DNA of 64,000 nucleotides from Planctomycetia bacterium (GTDB lineage Bacteria > Planctomycetota > Phycisphaerae > Phycisphaerales > SM1A02), in contig SYAC01000001.1 of the NCBI GenBank assembly GCA_005787685.1, positions 1-64,000 on the forward strand, given 5' to 3'. Shown here piece after piece: positions 1-7,493 of this stretch. Both the position numbers and the translations under genes were made by a program. How positions within the stretch are numbered: the first letter of the stretch is position 1; every line of letters begins with the position of its first letter. Under the pieces are notes generated by a model that worked only from the letters and a program-made list of their open reading frames with translations, had not been told where the DNA came from and searched no databases.

Positions 1-141
1 CAAGGCAAGACTTGGACATTCAATTCCAGCTTTACAGGCACGCAAGTTGGCCAAGCAGCTTGGACATTTGCCGTTCCATCTCCAAGTGCGGCGGCATTGG
101 TTGCAGTGGCTGCTTTAATAACGGTTCGTCGTCGGAAATAA
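1..141 (+). CDS. C-terminal end of a PEP-CTERM-like secreted protein (5' end outside window)
   Basis: The frame is open from base 1 to a TAA at 139-141. The last residues form a typical planctomycete sorting tail: a VPSPSA motif, a short hydrophobic stretch (ALVAVAALITV) and the basic end RRRK. Such tails are known to direct surface proteins to an exosortase-type sorting system. The remaining upstream residues (Thr/Ser/Gly/Trp-rich) fit the end of a beta-rich extracellular domain, but no family can be named from so little sequence. A 9-bp inverted repeat (155-163 with 173-181) lies just after the stop, and no T-run terminator is seen before the structured RNA region that follows on the same strand, so both may share a transcript. 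Confidence 0.75.
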   Translation, partial: QGKTWTFNSSFTGTQVGQAAWTFAVPSPSAAALVAVAALITVRRRK

Positions 142-194
142 TTTCGAAAAGTTTCGCATTGAATTTCATTGGTTCAATGCGATTTACTTGATCT

Positions 195-428
195 CATTCG
201 ATATTTGGGAAAAAATCGAAGGGGTTTACAAGGGGGGTCATGGTATTGGGAAACACCATGAGTTAGAAGTTCGATCTGTGGCGGTATTTAAGGGAAACCG
301 CCCCATGACAAGATGCTTGCGCGGGAACGCAGCATCTTGAATCGAACACAATTGCGGACCGCGGAGGGCATGGTTCGCACAGCACTAGGGACGAGTCTTT
401 GAAAAGAGACTCGTCCCCTTTTTATTTT
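195..428 (+). ncRNA. Structured RNA candidate 1 with repeated GGGA hairpin loops (CsrB/RsmZ-like)
   Basis: No convincing coding frame exists here. Consecutive hairpins can be drawn: 197-202/215-220 (loop with TTTGGGAA), 239-244/255-260 (loop ATTGGGAAAC), 280-285/297-302 (loop with AAGGGAA), 309-317/331-339 extended by 319-321/328-330 (loop CGGGAA), and 343-347/373-377 enclosing a GGA. A strong intrinsic terminator (388-428) ends the unit. Each loop presents GGGA or GGA. Such arrays are known from CsrB, RsmY and RsmZ RNAs, which sequester the translational repressor CsrA. The segment lies downstream of a PEP-CTERM gene on the same strand, so it could be a separate small RNA or that gene's 3' untranslated region. 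No clear promoter was found. The strand is set by the terminator T-run. Function is inferred from architecture only. Confidence 0.55.
388..428 (+). terminator. Intrinsic terminator of RNA candidate 1
   Basis: An 11-bp perfect stem (388-398 pairing with 407-417, GGGACGAGTCT and its complement) with an 8-base loop is followed at once by a T-rich run (419-428). This is a canonical Rho-independent terminator for the + strand. It also ends any read-through from the PEP-CTERM gene upstream and faces the convergent prpC gene. Confidence 0.85.
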
Positions 429-545
429 TACCTGAGTCGTATTGAATCGCCCCCGCACACGAGCGGAGAAATTGGACAGCGCTGATTTGATATTGAGGTG
501 GAATCAATGACACAAGGTCGTGTGAAATTGGACCACAAAAAAGGC

Positions 546-1703
546 TTACGCCTTCCACTTGCGTGGTTCTGGACCTTTGTAATCGGCAAGTGGGCGAATG
601 ATTCTGTTATTGGCATGCTGTTCCATGACATGCGCGGCCCAACCCGTAATACGACTAGCCACAAAAATAGGCGTGTATTGCGGCACAGGAATGCCAAGAA
701 TGAAATAAGTCATGCCACAAGGAAAGTCCACATTGGGGTGAATGGCTTTGTCCTTCAGCATGATGGCTTGCACGCGGTCGCCAATATCAAACCACTTCTT
801 GGCGTCTGGTCCAAGTTGATCCGCGAGTTGAAGCCCCCATGATCGAAGAATGCCCGCTCGATGATCGCCATTTTTATACACGCGATGACCAAAGCCCATG
901 AGTTTGCGTTTGTCGACAAATGCCTTCTGCATCCAGGCTTCCACGGTCATGGCGCCGCCCGCGCAATCGTGGTTGATTTCCTTGAGCATTTCCATGGCCA
1001 TTTCGTTGGCGCCGCCGTGAAGCGGACCCTTGAGTGCGCCAATACCGCCACAAATTGCGCTATGCAAATCGGATTCGGTACTGGCAATCACGCGGCACGC
1101 AAATGTGCTGGCGTTGAAATCATGCTCGGCATACAGCGTAAGGCTGACATCCATGATGCGCGCCTCAAGTTGGCTGGGCTTGCGACCATGAATAAGCCAC
1201 AGCAAATTGGCGGCATGGCTAAGGGTTGCGTCTGGCTCCAGAACGGGCTTGTTTTCTCGGGAACGCTGGCAAATTCCAATCAGAGTTGGAATTTGCGCAA
1301 GTAAACGCATGCTCTTTTGCAACTCGGCAGCTGGTGAATTGTCTTCGCAATCCGCATCAAGATGTGAAAGCAAACTCACTCCGGTGCGCAAAATGCTCAT
1401 GGGATGCGCGTTCGGGCAACTCACGGCGAACTTAGCCACGGCGTCACGCACGGCAGCGGGCACGGCGCGCAAAGCAATCACATCGCTTTGAAATTTTTTC
1501 AATTCGATGTCGCTGGGCTTATGTCCTATTAACAGCAAAAACGCAACCTCCTCAAAGGTGGCGTTGGCGGCAAGATCCGCAATTTCGTAGCCTCTATATA
1601 AAAGTTCGGTTTGTGTGACGGCGCACACGGAAGTTTCACCAACAGATTGTCCTGCGAGTCCGCGGGTGTCAGGTTGCTTGGCGGTTGAGGTAGTTGCGCT
1701 CAT
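546..1703 (-). CDS. prpC: Citrate synthase / 2-methylcitrate synthase
   Basis: This 385-residue protein has the length of short type-II citrate and 2-methylcitrate synthases, which condense oxaloacetate with acetyl-CoA or propionyl-CoA. The three catalytic residues are visible: His229 in GPLHGGANE, His273 in GFGHRVYKNGD and Asp326 in NVDFPCG. The Arg-containing C-terminal block (NRIIRPLADYKGP) is also family-typical. It is cytosolic, with no signal peptide. Citrate and methylcitrate synthases cannot be separated by these motifs. The prpC call rests on the methylisocitrate lyase gene 0.8 kb away, which would supply the next relevant step of propionyl-CoA oxidation. No prpD or acnD is present in the window. 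The gene is divergent from the CpeT-like gene with only 50 bp between them. Confidence 0.9.
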   Translation of the reverse strand: MSATTSTAKQPDTRGLAGQSVGETSVCAVTQTELLYRGYEIADLAANATFEEVAFLLLIGHKPSDIELKKFQSDVIALRAVPAAVRDAVAKFAVSCPNAHPMSILRTGVSLLSHLDADCEDNSPAAELQKSMRLLAQIPTLIGICQRSRENKPVLEPDATLSHAANLLWLIHGRKPSQLEARIMDVSLTLYAEHDFNASTFACRVIASTESDLHSAICGGIGALKGPLHGGANEMAMEMLKEINHDCAGGAMTVEAWMQKAFVDKRKLMGFGHRVYKNGDHRAGILRSWGLQLADQLGPDAKKWFDIGDRVQAIMLKDKAIHPNVDFPCGMTYFILGIPVPQYTPIFVASRITGWAAHVMEQHANNRIIRPLADYKGPEPRKWKA

Positions 1704-1753
1704 GGGTTCTCCAGTGGGTCGGGTCTGAAAGCGTTCGATGCTAGCATCCGTTT

Positions 1754-2401
1754 ATGAAAAAATTTGTCCAATGGGTTGCAATATGCGCGCTCACAGCCTG
1801 TGGAACCGTGACGCAGTATGAACCCCCGCTTCCCTATCAAAACAGCGCGCAGGTGAACATGATTGCTAGTTGGATGGCGGGCTCTTACTCCAGCGCGGCC
1901 CAAAGCCAAGCCGACCCCGAATACAAAAATATTGTGCTGCATATGACACCCATTTGGAAGGATCAACCCGACGGCCGCTGGCTGTATGTTGAGCAAGCCA
2001 TGCAGGAAGCCGCCGACAAGCCCTATCGCCAGCGCGTGTATCACTTGGTTCACCGCGATGATGGCGTGGTTGAAAGTATGGTCTTTGAATTGCCAGGCGA
2101 CCCACTGCAATACGCCGGCGCGTGGAAGCAAGACAAGCCTCTGAATCAACTACTGCCATCGCAGTTAATGCCGCGATCTGGTTGCGGCGTGAAACTCAAA
2201 TCAAAATCCGCCACGCAGTGGAGTGGATCAACGGACGGCGACATGTGCGCCAGCTCGCTGCGCGGCGCTGCCTACGCCACCAGCGAAGTGACGGTGACCG
2301 AACAGGCAATTACCAGTTGGGACCGCGGCTTTGACAGCGCAGGGCAACAGGTTTGGGGAGCCACCAAAGGACCATATCAATTTGTAAAGCAGCAGAAATA
2401 G
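1754..2401 (+). CDS. CpeT/CpcT-family (DUF1001) lipoprotein
   Basis: The 215-residue product starts with a lipoprotein signal (lipobox LTAC, Cys16). The rest matches the CpeT/CpcT fold family: the segments ASWMAGSYSSAAQSQ, MTPIWKDQPDGRWLYVEQA and PYRQRVYHL are the hallmarks. In cyanobacteria these proteins attach bilins to phycobiliproteins. Homologues in non-phototrophs are exported and have no known role. The lipobox indicates an envelope location here. Nothing in the neighbourhood suggests phycobilin metabolism, so a lyase function should not be assumed. It lies between prpC (divergent) and prpB (same strand, 64 bp downstream) and may be co-transcribed with prpB. Confidence 0.8.
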   Translation: MKKFVQWVAICALTACGTVTQYEPPLPYQNSAQVNMIASWMAGSYSSAAQSQADPEYKNIVLHMTPIWKDQPDGRWLYVEQAMQEAADKPYRQRVYHLVHRDDGVVESMVFELPGDPLQYAGAWKQDKPLNQLLPSQLMPRSGCGVKLKSKSATQWSGSTDGDMCASSLRGAAYATSEVTVTEQAITSWDRGFDSAGQQVWGATKGPYQFVKQQK

Positions 2402-2465
2402 TTTCCGCTACCCAAAGTTTTTGTGGTGACGCCGTATAACGAAATCCATAAAATACAAACACCCA

Positions 2466-3395
2466 ATGAGCGCTCCACAACACAATAACTCGCAAAAAAA
2501 GAATGCTTCAAACACATCGTTGAATACCACCCGGCAACACCCGGGCGCCGCGCTGCGCGCGTTGATGGACAAAGGTGTTGTCATGGCCCCCGGCGCATTC
2601 AATGCGCTCGTTGGAAAAGCGGTACAAAAAGCAGGATTTGAGTCGGTTTATATTTCTGGTGGAGCCACGGCCAATGTGTCGGGCTATCCAGATATTGGCT
2701 TGATCACGCTCACAGAAATGTGCCGCACCATTCGCGAGATTGTGGACGCCAGCGGATTGCCCGTGATTGCCGACGCCGACACTGGCTACGGCGAGGTGGA
2801 AAGTTGCGTGCGGACAGTTGTGGAATATGAGCGCGCTGGCGCCGCGGCGCTTCACATTGAAGATCAAGTTTTTCCAAAGCGCTGCGGACATTTGGATGGC
2901 AAGGAACTTATAAGCGCGGCAGACATGGCCGACAAAGTAAGCGCTATGGCGAAGCACAGAGTGCATGGTGACTTTGTGATTATTGCGCGCACCGACGCTC
3001 GGCATGTGACGGATTTTGCCGACGCCGTCAAGCGAGCCAATCTTTATAGAGAGGCTGGCGCCGATATGATTTTTCCCGAAGGCTTGCAAAGCGAGACCGA
3101 GTTCAAGGAGTTTGCAAAAGGATCGCCTGGATATTTGTTGGCCAATATGACGGAGTTTGGAAAGACCCCCGATATTTCCACCGCGACATTTGGCGAACTT
3201 GGATATTCCCTTGTGATTTATCCGCTGAGCATGATGCGCCTAGCTATGGGTGAAGTGACGCGCGGCCTGGCCTCACTCAAGCAGCATGGATCGGTGAAGG
3301 AAGTTCTTCCCCACATGCAGACGCGCAAGGACTTATATGCCCTACTTGGCTACACGCCTGGAATTGAGTGGAATTTTCCTCACAATCAACACTGA
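2466..3395 (+). CDS. prpB: Methylisocitrate lyase (isocitrate lyase/PEP mutase superfamily)
   Basis: This 309-residue cytosolic enzyme cleaves 2-methylisocitrate to pyruvate and succinate in the methylcitrate cycle. The catalytic loop FPKRCGH (Cys140) and the Mg-binding DADTGYGE block (from Asp103) are intact. The C-terminal TRKDLYALLGY segment resembles PrpB proteins. The N-terminal 25 residues (Asn/Ser/Thr/Gln-rich) are longer than in E. coli PrpB. Other members of the superfamily (PEP mutase, oxaloacetate hydrolase) share the fold, but the KRCGH loop and the nearby prpC-type gene favour PrpB. It follows the CpeT-like gene and precedes RNA candidate 2. Confidence 0.88.
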   Translation: MSAPQHNNSQKKNASNTSLNTTRQHPGAALRALMDKGVVMAPGAFNALVGKAVQKAGFESVYISGGATANVSGYPDIGLITLTEMCRTIREIVDASGLPVIADADTGYGEVESCVRTVVEYERAGAAALHIEDQVFPKRCGHLDGKELISAADMADKVSAMAKHRVHGDFVIIARTDARHVTDFADAVKRANLYREAGADMIFPEGLQSETEFKEFAKGSPGYLLANMTEFGKTPDISTATFGELGYSLVIYPLSMMRLAMGEVTRGLASLKQHGSVKEVLPHMQTRKDLYALLGYTPGIEWNFPHNQH

Positions 3396-3619
3396 TGTTG
3401 CAAATGCCTAAATTCCAAGCGAAACACGGCCTTTGAAGGAAGTGAATTCAGAGCTATTCGTACCACAAACGGCTTTTTTGAATCAAAAACAAGCTTTTTA
3501 AATTTGAAAATTTATTAAAAAAATCAATACTTTAGGGATACATTGACAATTTACATGCGAATATATTCTTGTAAGATTAAATTCTTACTTCACTTGTTTG
3601 AATCGCAAAATGTTGTTTG

Positions 3620-3798
3620 GCTTTTGAGGTGAGAAAAGGGATCTCTAATCAAAATTAAGACTGTGAGGGAAAGGGAAATCTCTCCGGTCACTGGGCTGAA
3701 AAGCTGAGTGCCAATTTAAGCGAATCGAGCAGGTTGGAGGGAATAAAGGAAAGGGCGGTCAGCCGAAACTCAGAAAGGGTTCGGCTGATCTCCTTTTT
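3620..3798 (+). ncRNA. Structured RNA candidate 2 with GGGA-containing loops
   Basis: The 3396-3987 gap has no plausible gene. Within it, hairpins can be drawn at 3631-3634/3642-3645 (loop AAAGGGA) and 3659-3670/3679-3689 (about 11 bp, loop AAGGGAAA), followed by a GCT-GAAA-AGC hairpin (3695-3704) and a purine-rich single-stranded stretch (about 3734-3755) with three more GGA motifs. An 11-bp intrinsic terminator closes the unit. A TTGACA box at 3543-3548 followed by AT-rich DNA may mark a promoter, but no -10 hexamer sits at ideal spacing. The loop motif and layout resemble RNA candidates 1 and 3. The upstream part (3396-3540) is AT-rich and holds nothing recognisable. Confidence 0.45.
3757..3798 (+). 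terminator. Intrinsic terminator of RNA candidate 2
   Basis: The 11-bp stem GGTCAGCCGAA (3757-3767) pairs with 3780-3790, with one G-T pair, around a 12-base loop. A CCTTTTT run ends at 3798. This is a typical Rho-independent terminator on the + strand. It lies 190 bp before the next gene's start. Confidence 0.8.
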
Positions 3799-3987
3799 GG
3801 GGTTTATTATTTAATGTTCACCCGCGTTGGCTCAATATTGCCAAGTAATCCTGTCCAAGCAATTGGGGCTGGTCGCTGAACTCGTAGTTGAAATTGATCG
3901 TTTGCCGTGTTGGTGCCGCGCAATTACTTGGAGCATTTTCTATACACTTTCAACCTCTCTACGCACTCTTGTCATGAAAATATTTCA

Positions 3988-5412
3988 ATGAAGCCTTTTC
4001 AAATTTCAATTCCCGCCAGCATGATGTTGATCGCAAATTGGTTGATCACTTGCTCGCTGCTGGCGCAAGATAGTCTGCAATCAACTGAACCATTTCCATC
4101 GAGCAAACAAAATCTAGACATAATCAAGGCCCAAGCCGAGGCAAACTTTATAGCCAGTCCACAAAGCATTACTCCACTGGGATTACGCAACCTTTGGCAA
4201 ACAAAAGTTCCAAGCAAGTCGGCAAGCCGCATAATTGGTTTGAGCTTGGATCAAACGCAAATTTTTGCCTGGGATGAATTTGGCATTGTCACGCGTGTGC
4301 AATCAGATTCGGGAGTTGTTCTTTGGCAAGGCTCCACGCAAAGCAAATTAGACAAAATTTTTAGTGTGAATATGGTGCCAGCCGGCATAACAGCCGCGGC
4401 CGTGGCTCTGACCGACTCCAACACGATTGCATTTGAGGACAGCAATGGAACCTTGTTGGCGCAGGAATCACTGCGACGAGTTCCCGCAACGGCGGGAGCG
4501 ACCAGCGGCAATTATGTTGTGTTTGGTGATTCCGAAGGCCGGGTGATTTGGATGAAGCTTGTTGAATCCAATATCAGGGATGTCGCCGCCAAGCGCACCG
4601 CTGCTGGCGACTACGATTCCAACAGCAAGCGCGGTCAACGCCGAAACGCCCGCTGCATTGAGGCATTTGGAGCAATGTCAATTGGGAGAGTGGAAACCCC
4701 ACCCGTGGTCGTGGAAGGGTTTGGCATTGTGACCGTCAGCACTGGCGGCGAGATTGCATTGTTTGACGCGAACAATTCCAAGCCAATTTGGAAATATAAA
4801 AGCAACGCGCCGTTTGTCAGCAAGCCCTCGGTCTGCGATGGAATCGCCTATGTCGCGGGCAAGGATCAATCCTTGCATGCGATTGATTTAAAGAGTGGTG
4901 AATCCAAATGGGATTGGTTTAACGAATCTCCATTGACCAATTCCCCGCTTGCCGTTGGCGACATGGTGTTGTTACAAGTTCCAGAACAAGGCTTGGTTGC
5001 TTTCAGCACCGCGCCTGGCGATAAAGTGAATGGAGTTGTGTTGTGGAAATCCAAAGCCGCTGGAAACGCTATTACGCGCACCAAGGGTGGTTTTATTACT
5101 TGGGACGATGCCACCCGGACCATGAATTTAGTGGAGACCAAAGCCGGCGGCATTACTGCGACAGCGAAGTTTCCCAACGCAAAATGGGTGGCTGCGACCG
5201 ATTCAATGGATGGAAAAATTGTGTTGCTTTGCGAAGATGGCAGAATGCAACAACTGAACCCGATTGAAATGATGAAACCTGTTATGGCACCAAAGCCAGC
5301 TCCAAAGACCGCCACCCCTGACATGGAAGCTGCTGCGACCGAAAATGAAGGCGCATCGCAAGGCGAGCCCGCCAACGATGCCGATGCGGGCGACGCAGAG
5401 AGTACGCCTTGA
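3988..5412 (+). CDS. Secreted PQQ-like/BamB-like beta-propeller protein
   Basis: The start is placed at the ATG at 3988, because the frame upstream has no ribosome site and the new N-terminus gives a clean signal peptide (about residues 1-27, ending near LLAQ). The body contains repeated blade-like units typical of PQQ/BamB propellers: a Trp followed by a short strand and GxVxA or SGxxLW (for example DSGVVLWQG, NNSKPIWKYKS, LKSGESKWDW). The last 55 residues are a low-complexity Pro/Ala/Glu/Asp tail. No quinone-binding or catalytic residues are evident, so a scaffold or envelope-assembly role is more likely than a dehydrogenase. It ends 135 bp before purH, and a tandem 12-bp repeat lies in that gap. 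Confidence 0.7.
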   Translation: MKPFQISIPASMMLIANWLITCSLLAQDSLQSTEPFPSSKQNLDIIKAQAEANFIASPQSITPLGLRNLWQTKVPSKSASRIIGLSLDQTQIFAWDEFGIVTRVQSDSGVVLWQGSTQSKLDKIFSVNMVPAGITAAAVALTDSNTIAFEDSNGTLLAQESLRRVPATAGATSGNYVVFGDSEGRVIWMKLVESNIRDVAAKRTAAGDYDSNSKRGQRRNARCIEAFGAMSIGRVETPPVVVEGFGIVTVSTGGEIALFDANNSKPIWKYKSNAPFVSKPSVCDGIAYVAGKDQSLHAIDLKSGESKWDWFNESPLTNSPLAVGDMVLLQVPEQGLVAFSTAPGDKVNGVVLWKSKAAGNAITRTKGGFITWDDATRTMNLVETKAGGITATAKFPNAKWVAATDSMDGKIVLLCEDGRMQQLNPIEMMKPVMAPKPAPKTATPDMEAAATENEGASQGEPANDADAGDAESTP

Positions 5413-5432
5413 TGAATGTTGCCAGCGAGACA

Positions 5433-5468
5433 GGGCGCGAATTGGGGCGCGAATTGGGGCGCGCATTT
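5433..5468 (+). repeat. Short tandem 12-bp repeat upstream of purH
   Basis: The unit GGGCGCGAATTG occurs twice in perfect tandem (5433-5444, 5445-5456), followed by a degenerate third copy. It is non-coding and close to purH. It may be simple replication slippage. The coding repeat inside purH is also 12 bp long, but the sequence is unrelated. Confidence 0.8.
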
Positions 5469-5547
5469 GTAAGCCAGTTGCTTCGTCCGTTCACTCCTGA
5501 ATCGAAGCGTAATTCTTCATGAAATTCCAATTCATTTTATTCTCCGC

Positions 5548-7329
5548 ATGAATCACCACACGCCAATTCAACGCGCGCTGCTTTCGGTGAGTGAAAAAAG
5601 TGGCTTGGTGGAATTTGCAAATATGTTGGCGGCGCACGGCGTTGAAATTGTCAGCACCGGCGGCACCGCAAAGGCGCTTATGGCCGCGGGCATTGCGGTT
5701 GTGCCGGTAGAAAAATTGACGGGCTTTCCAGAAATGATGGATGGACGCGTGAAGACCCTGCACCCACGCGTGCATGGTGGCTTACTCGGAAGGCGAGATG
5801 TGCCTGAGCATATGGCGGCCATGAAAGAGCACGGAATTGCTCCAATTGATTTGGTGTGCGTCAGTTTGTATCCATTCGCCAACACCATTGCCAAGACTGG
5901 AGTAACTGAAGAGGAGGCGATTGAGCAAATCGATATTGGCGGCCCAGCCATGATCCGAAGCGCGTCAAAGAATTATGAATTTGTGGCCGTGGTGACTTCG
6001 CCGCAACAGTACCCACGCATTATGCGTGAGATGACGGCCAACAATGGCGCCACAACGCTAGCGTTGCGCAAGCAATTGGCGGCCGAGGCATTTGACCACA
6101 CCGCCAAGTACGACACCATGATCGCCGCATGGATGGCGCGCACGGGCTTGAGTCATGGCGCGAGTCATGGCGCGAGTCATGGCGCGAGTCATGGCGCGAG
6201 TCATGGCGCGAGTCATGGCGCGAGTGAATTACCAAACACAATTCAAGTATCGCTGACGCGCCAAGCGCAATTGCGTTACGGAGAAAATCCGCATCAAAAT
6301 GCGGCGCTCTATCGCGACACGGCCCAAATAAACGGCGCAATTGTGGATGCGCAAACCGTGCAAGGCAAGCCACTTTCCTATAACAATATCTTGGACGCTG
6401 CTGCGGCCTTTGAGTTGGTGAAAGATTTAGTGGCGTTGACAACGCGCGGCGCCAATAACAAAGTGGCGGTCAACACAGTCGCGGGTGGTCATGGATCGCA
6501 TGGGCATGGCGGCTCAATCCAAACAAACACCGTCAGTACAAATCAAGTTGCGGCGTGCGTGGTAAAGCACACCAATCCTTGCGGCGCGGCCATTGGTGCC
6601 AATGCCACGGAGGCATTTGACCACGCCTACGCAGGCGACCCATTGGCGGCCTACGGCGGAATTGTGGCTATTTCAGCTAGATTGACCGCAGCCGATGCCA
6701 GCAACATTGCCAAGCCCGATCGCTTTTTGGAGGTGGTGGTTGCCGAATCATTTGAGCCTGAAGCCGTGGTAATTCTGGCGGCGCGGTGGAAAAACGTGCG
6801 CTTGCTAGCGGTAGGTTGTATGCGCCAAGAAACCGCCAAAGTGCTGCAACTCAGAAGTGTGCCTGGCGGAATGCTGGCGCAAGAAAGCGATGGCAGCATT
6901 GATAACTCCGCTCAATTTCAATTGACCGCCGGACCGGCGCCCAGCGAGGCTTTGAAGCGGGACGCAGAATTTTTAGCGGTGATTGCCAAACACTTAAAGA
7001 GCAACGCGGTGTGCGTAGGCGCACAACAAACATTGTGGGGCGCGGGCGCGGGCCAAATGGACCGCGTGGCATCGTGCAAGCACGCCATTGAAAAAGCCAA
7101 ATTGAAATTGCAGGCCGCGCGTGTTGGTAGAGCCACAAACGCGCTCATTGTGAGCGCCGCAAGCGATGCATTCTTTCCCTTTGATGATGGTCCCCGCTTA
7201 TTGATTGAAGCCGGCGTGAAATGCCTGGTGCATCCTGGCGGTAGCAAACGCGATGGCGATACTGAAACATTGTGCAAGGATCGCGGCGTGACACTGCTGG
7301 TGACAGGTACGCGCCACTTCAAGCATTGA
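5548..7329 (+). CDS. purH: Bifunctional AICAR transformylase / IMP cyclohydrolase
   Basis: PurH carries out the last two steps of IMP synthesis: formyl transfer to AICAR, then ring closure. The N-terminal IMP cyclohydrolase domain shows STGGTAKAL and MMDGRVKTLHPRVHGG. The transformylase domain shows RYGENPHQ, the catalytic KHTNPCGAA motif, GDPLAAYGGIVA, GAGAGQMDRV and SDAFFPFDDGP. At 593 residues it is longer than usual (about 510-530). The excess includes six SHGA repeats (residues 202-225) at the domain boundary and a Gly/His-rich insert around GGHGSHGHGG before the KHTNPCG block. Both inserts lie between conserved blocks, so activity is probably kept. No signal for regulation (for example a PurR box) was seen. 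Confidence 0.95.
   Translation: MNHHTPIQRALLSVSEKSGLVEFANMLAAHGVEIVSTGGTAKALMAAGIAVVPVEKLTGFPEMMDGRVKTLHPRVHGGLLGRRDVPEHMAAMKEHGIAPIDLVCVSLYPFANTIAKTGVTEEEAIEQIDIGGPAMIRSASKNYEFVAVVTSPQQYPRIMREMTANNGATTLALRKQLAAEAFDHTAKYDTMIAAWMARTGLSHGASHGASHGASHGASHGASHGASELPNTIQVSLTRQAQLRYGENPHQNAALYRDTAQINGAIVDAQTVQGKPLSYNNILDAAAAFELVKDLVALTTRGANNKVAVNTVAGGHGSHGHGGSIQTNTVSTNQVAACVVKHTNPCGAAIGANATEAFDHAYAGDPLAAYGGIVAISARLTAADASNIAKPDRFLEVVVAESFEPEAVVILAARWKNVRLLAVGCMRQETAKVLQLRSVPGGMLAQESDGSIDNSAQFQLTAGPAPSEALKRDAEFLAVIAKHLKSNAVCVGAQQTLWGAGAGQMDRVASCKHAIEKAKLKLQAARVGRATNALIVSAASDAFFPFDDGPRLLIEAGVKCLVHPGGSKRDGDTETLCKDRGVTLLVTGTRHFKH
6150..6225 (+). repeat. In-frame 12-bp minisatellite inside purH (SHGA x6)
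   Basis: The unit GAGTCATGGCGC is repeated six times without error (6150-6221), plus a partial GAGT. It encodes (Ser-His-Gly-Ala)6 between the cyclohydrolase and transformylase domains. A 12-bp unit keeps the frame whatever the copy number, so the linker can vary in length without killing the enzyme. Confidence 0.97.
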
Positions 7330-7415
7330 AGCAACTCAGTTCTTTTCGCGCCGCGCGCCAAGCACATTGTGAGCGCATCCACTGCGCGCTTCAAACCAAA
7401 CCACCCATGCGCGCC

Positions 7416-7451
7416 GAAAATAAAACGCGCGCGTAATTTCTTACGCGCGCG
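7416..7451 (-). terminator. Intrinsic terminator downstream of mltA
   Basis: An 11-bp GC-alternating stem (7426-7436 with 7441-7451, loop TTTC) is followed on the - strand by TTTTATTTT. It lies 43 bp past the mltA stop codon. On the + strand the stem has no T-run, so it only weakly serves purH. Confidence 0.75.
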
Positions 7452-7493
7452 CCAATAGTTCTCTATATAAACGCCGAAATCAATACGCCAACA

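Noticed and set aside
861-1304. Open frames antisense to prpC and similar long antisense frames (for example 15098-15946, 42929-43714)
   Set aside because: They lie wholly inside strongly supported genes on the other strand, have no ribosome sites or families, and reflect codon bias.
6150-6225. CRISPR array
   Set aside because: Tandem repeats have no spacers and lie in frame inside purH; no other regularly spaced repeats were seen in the window.
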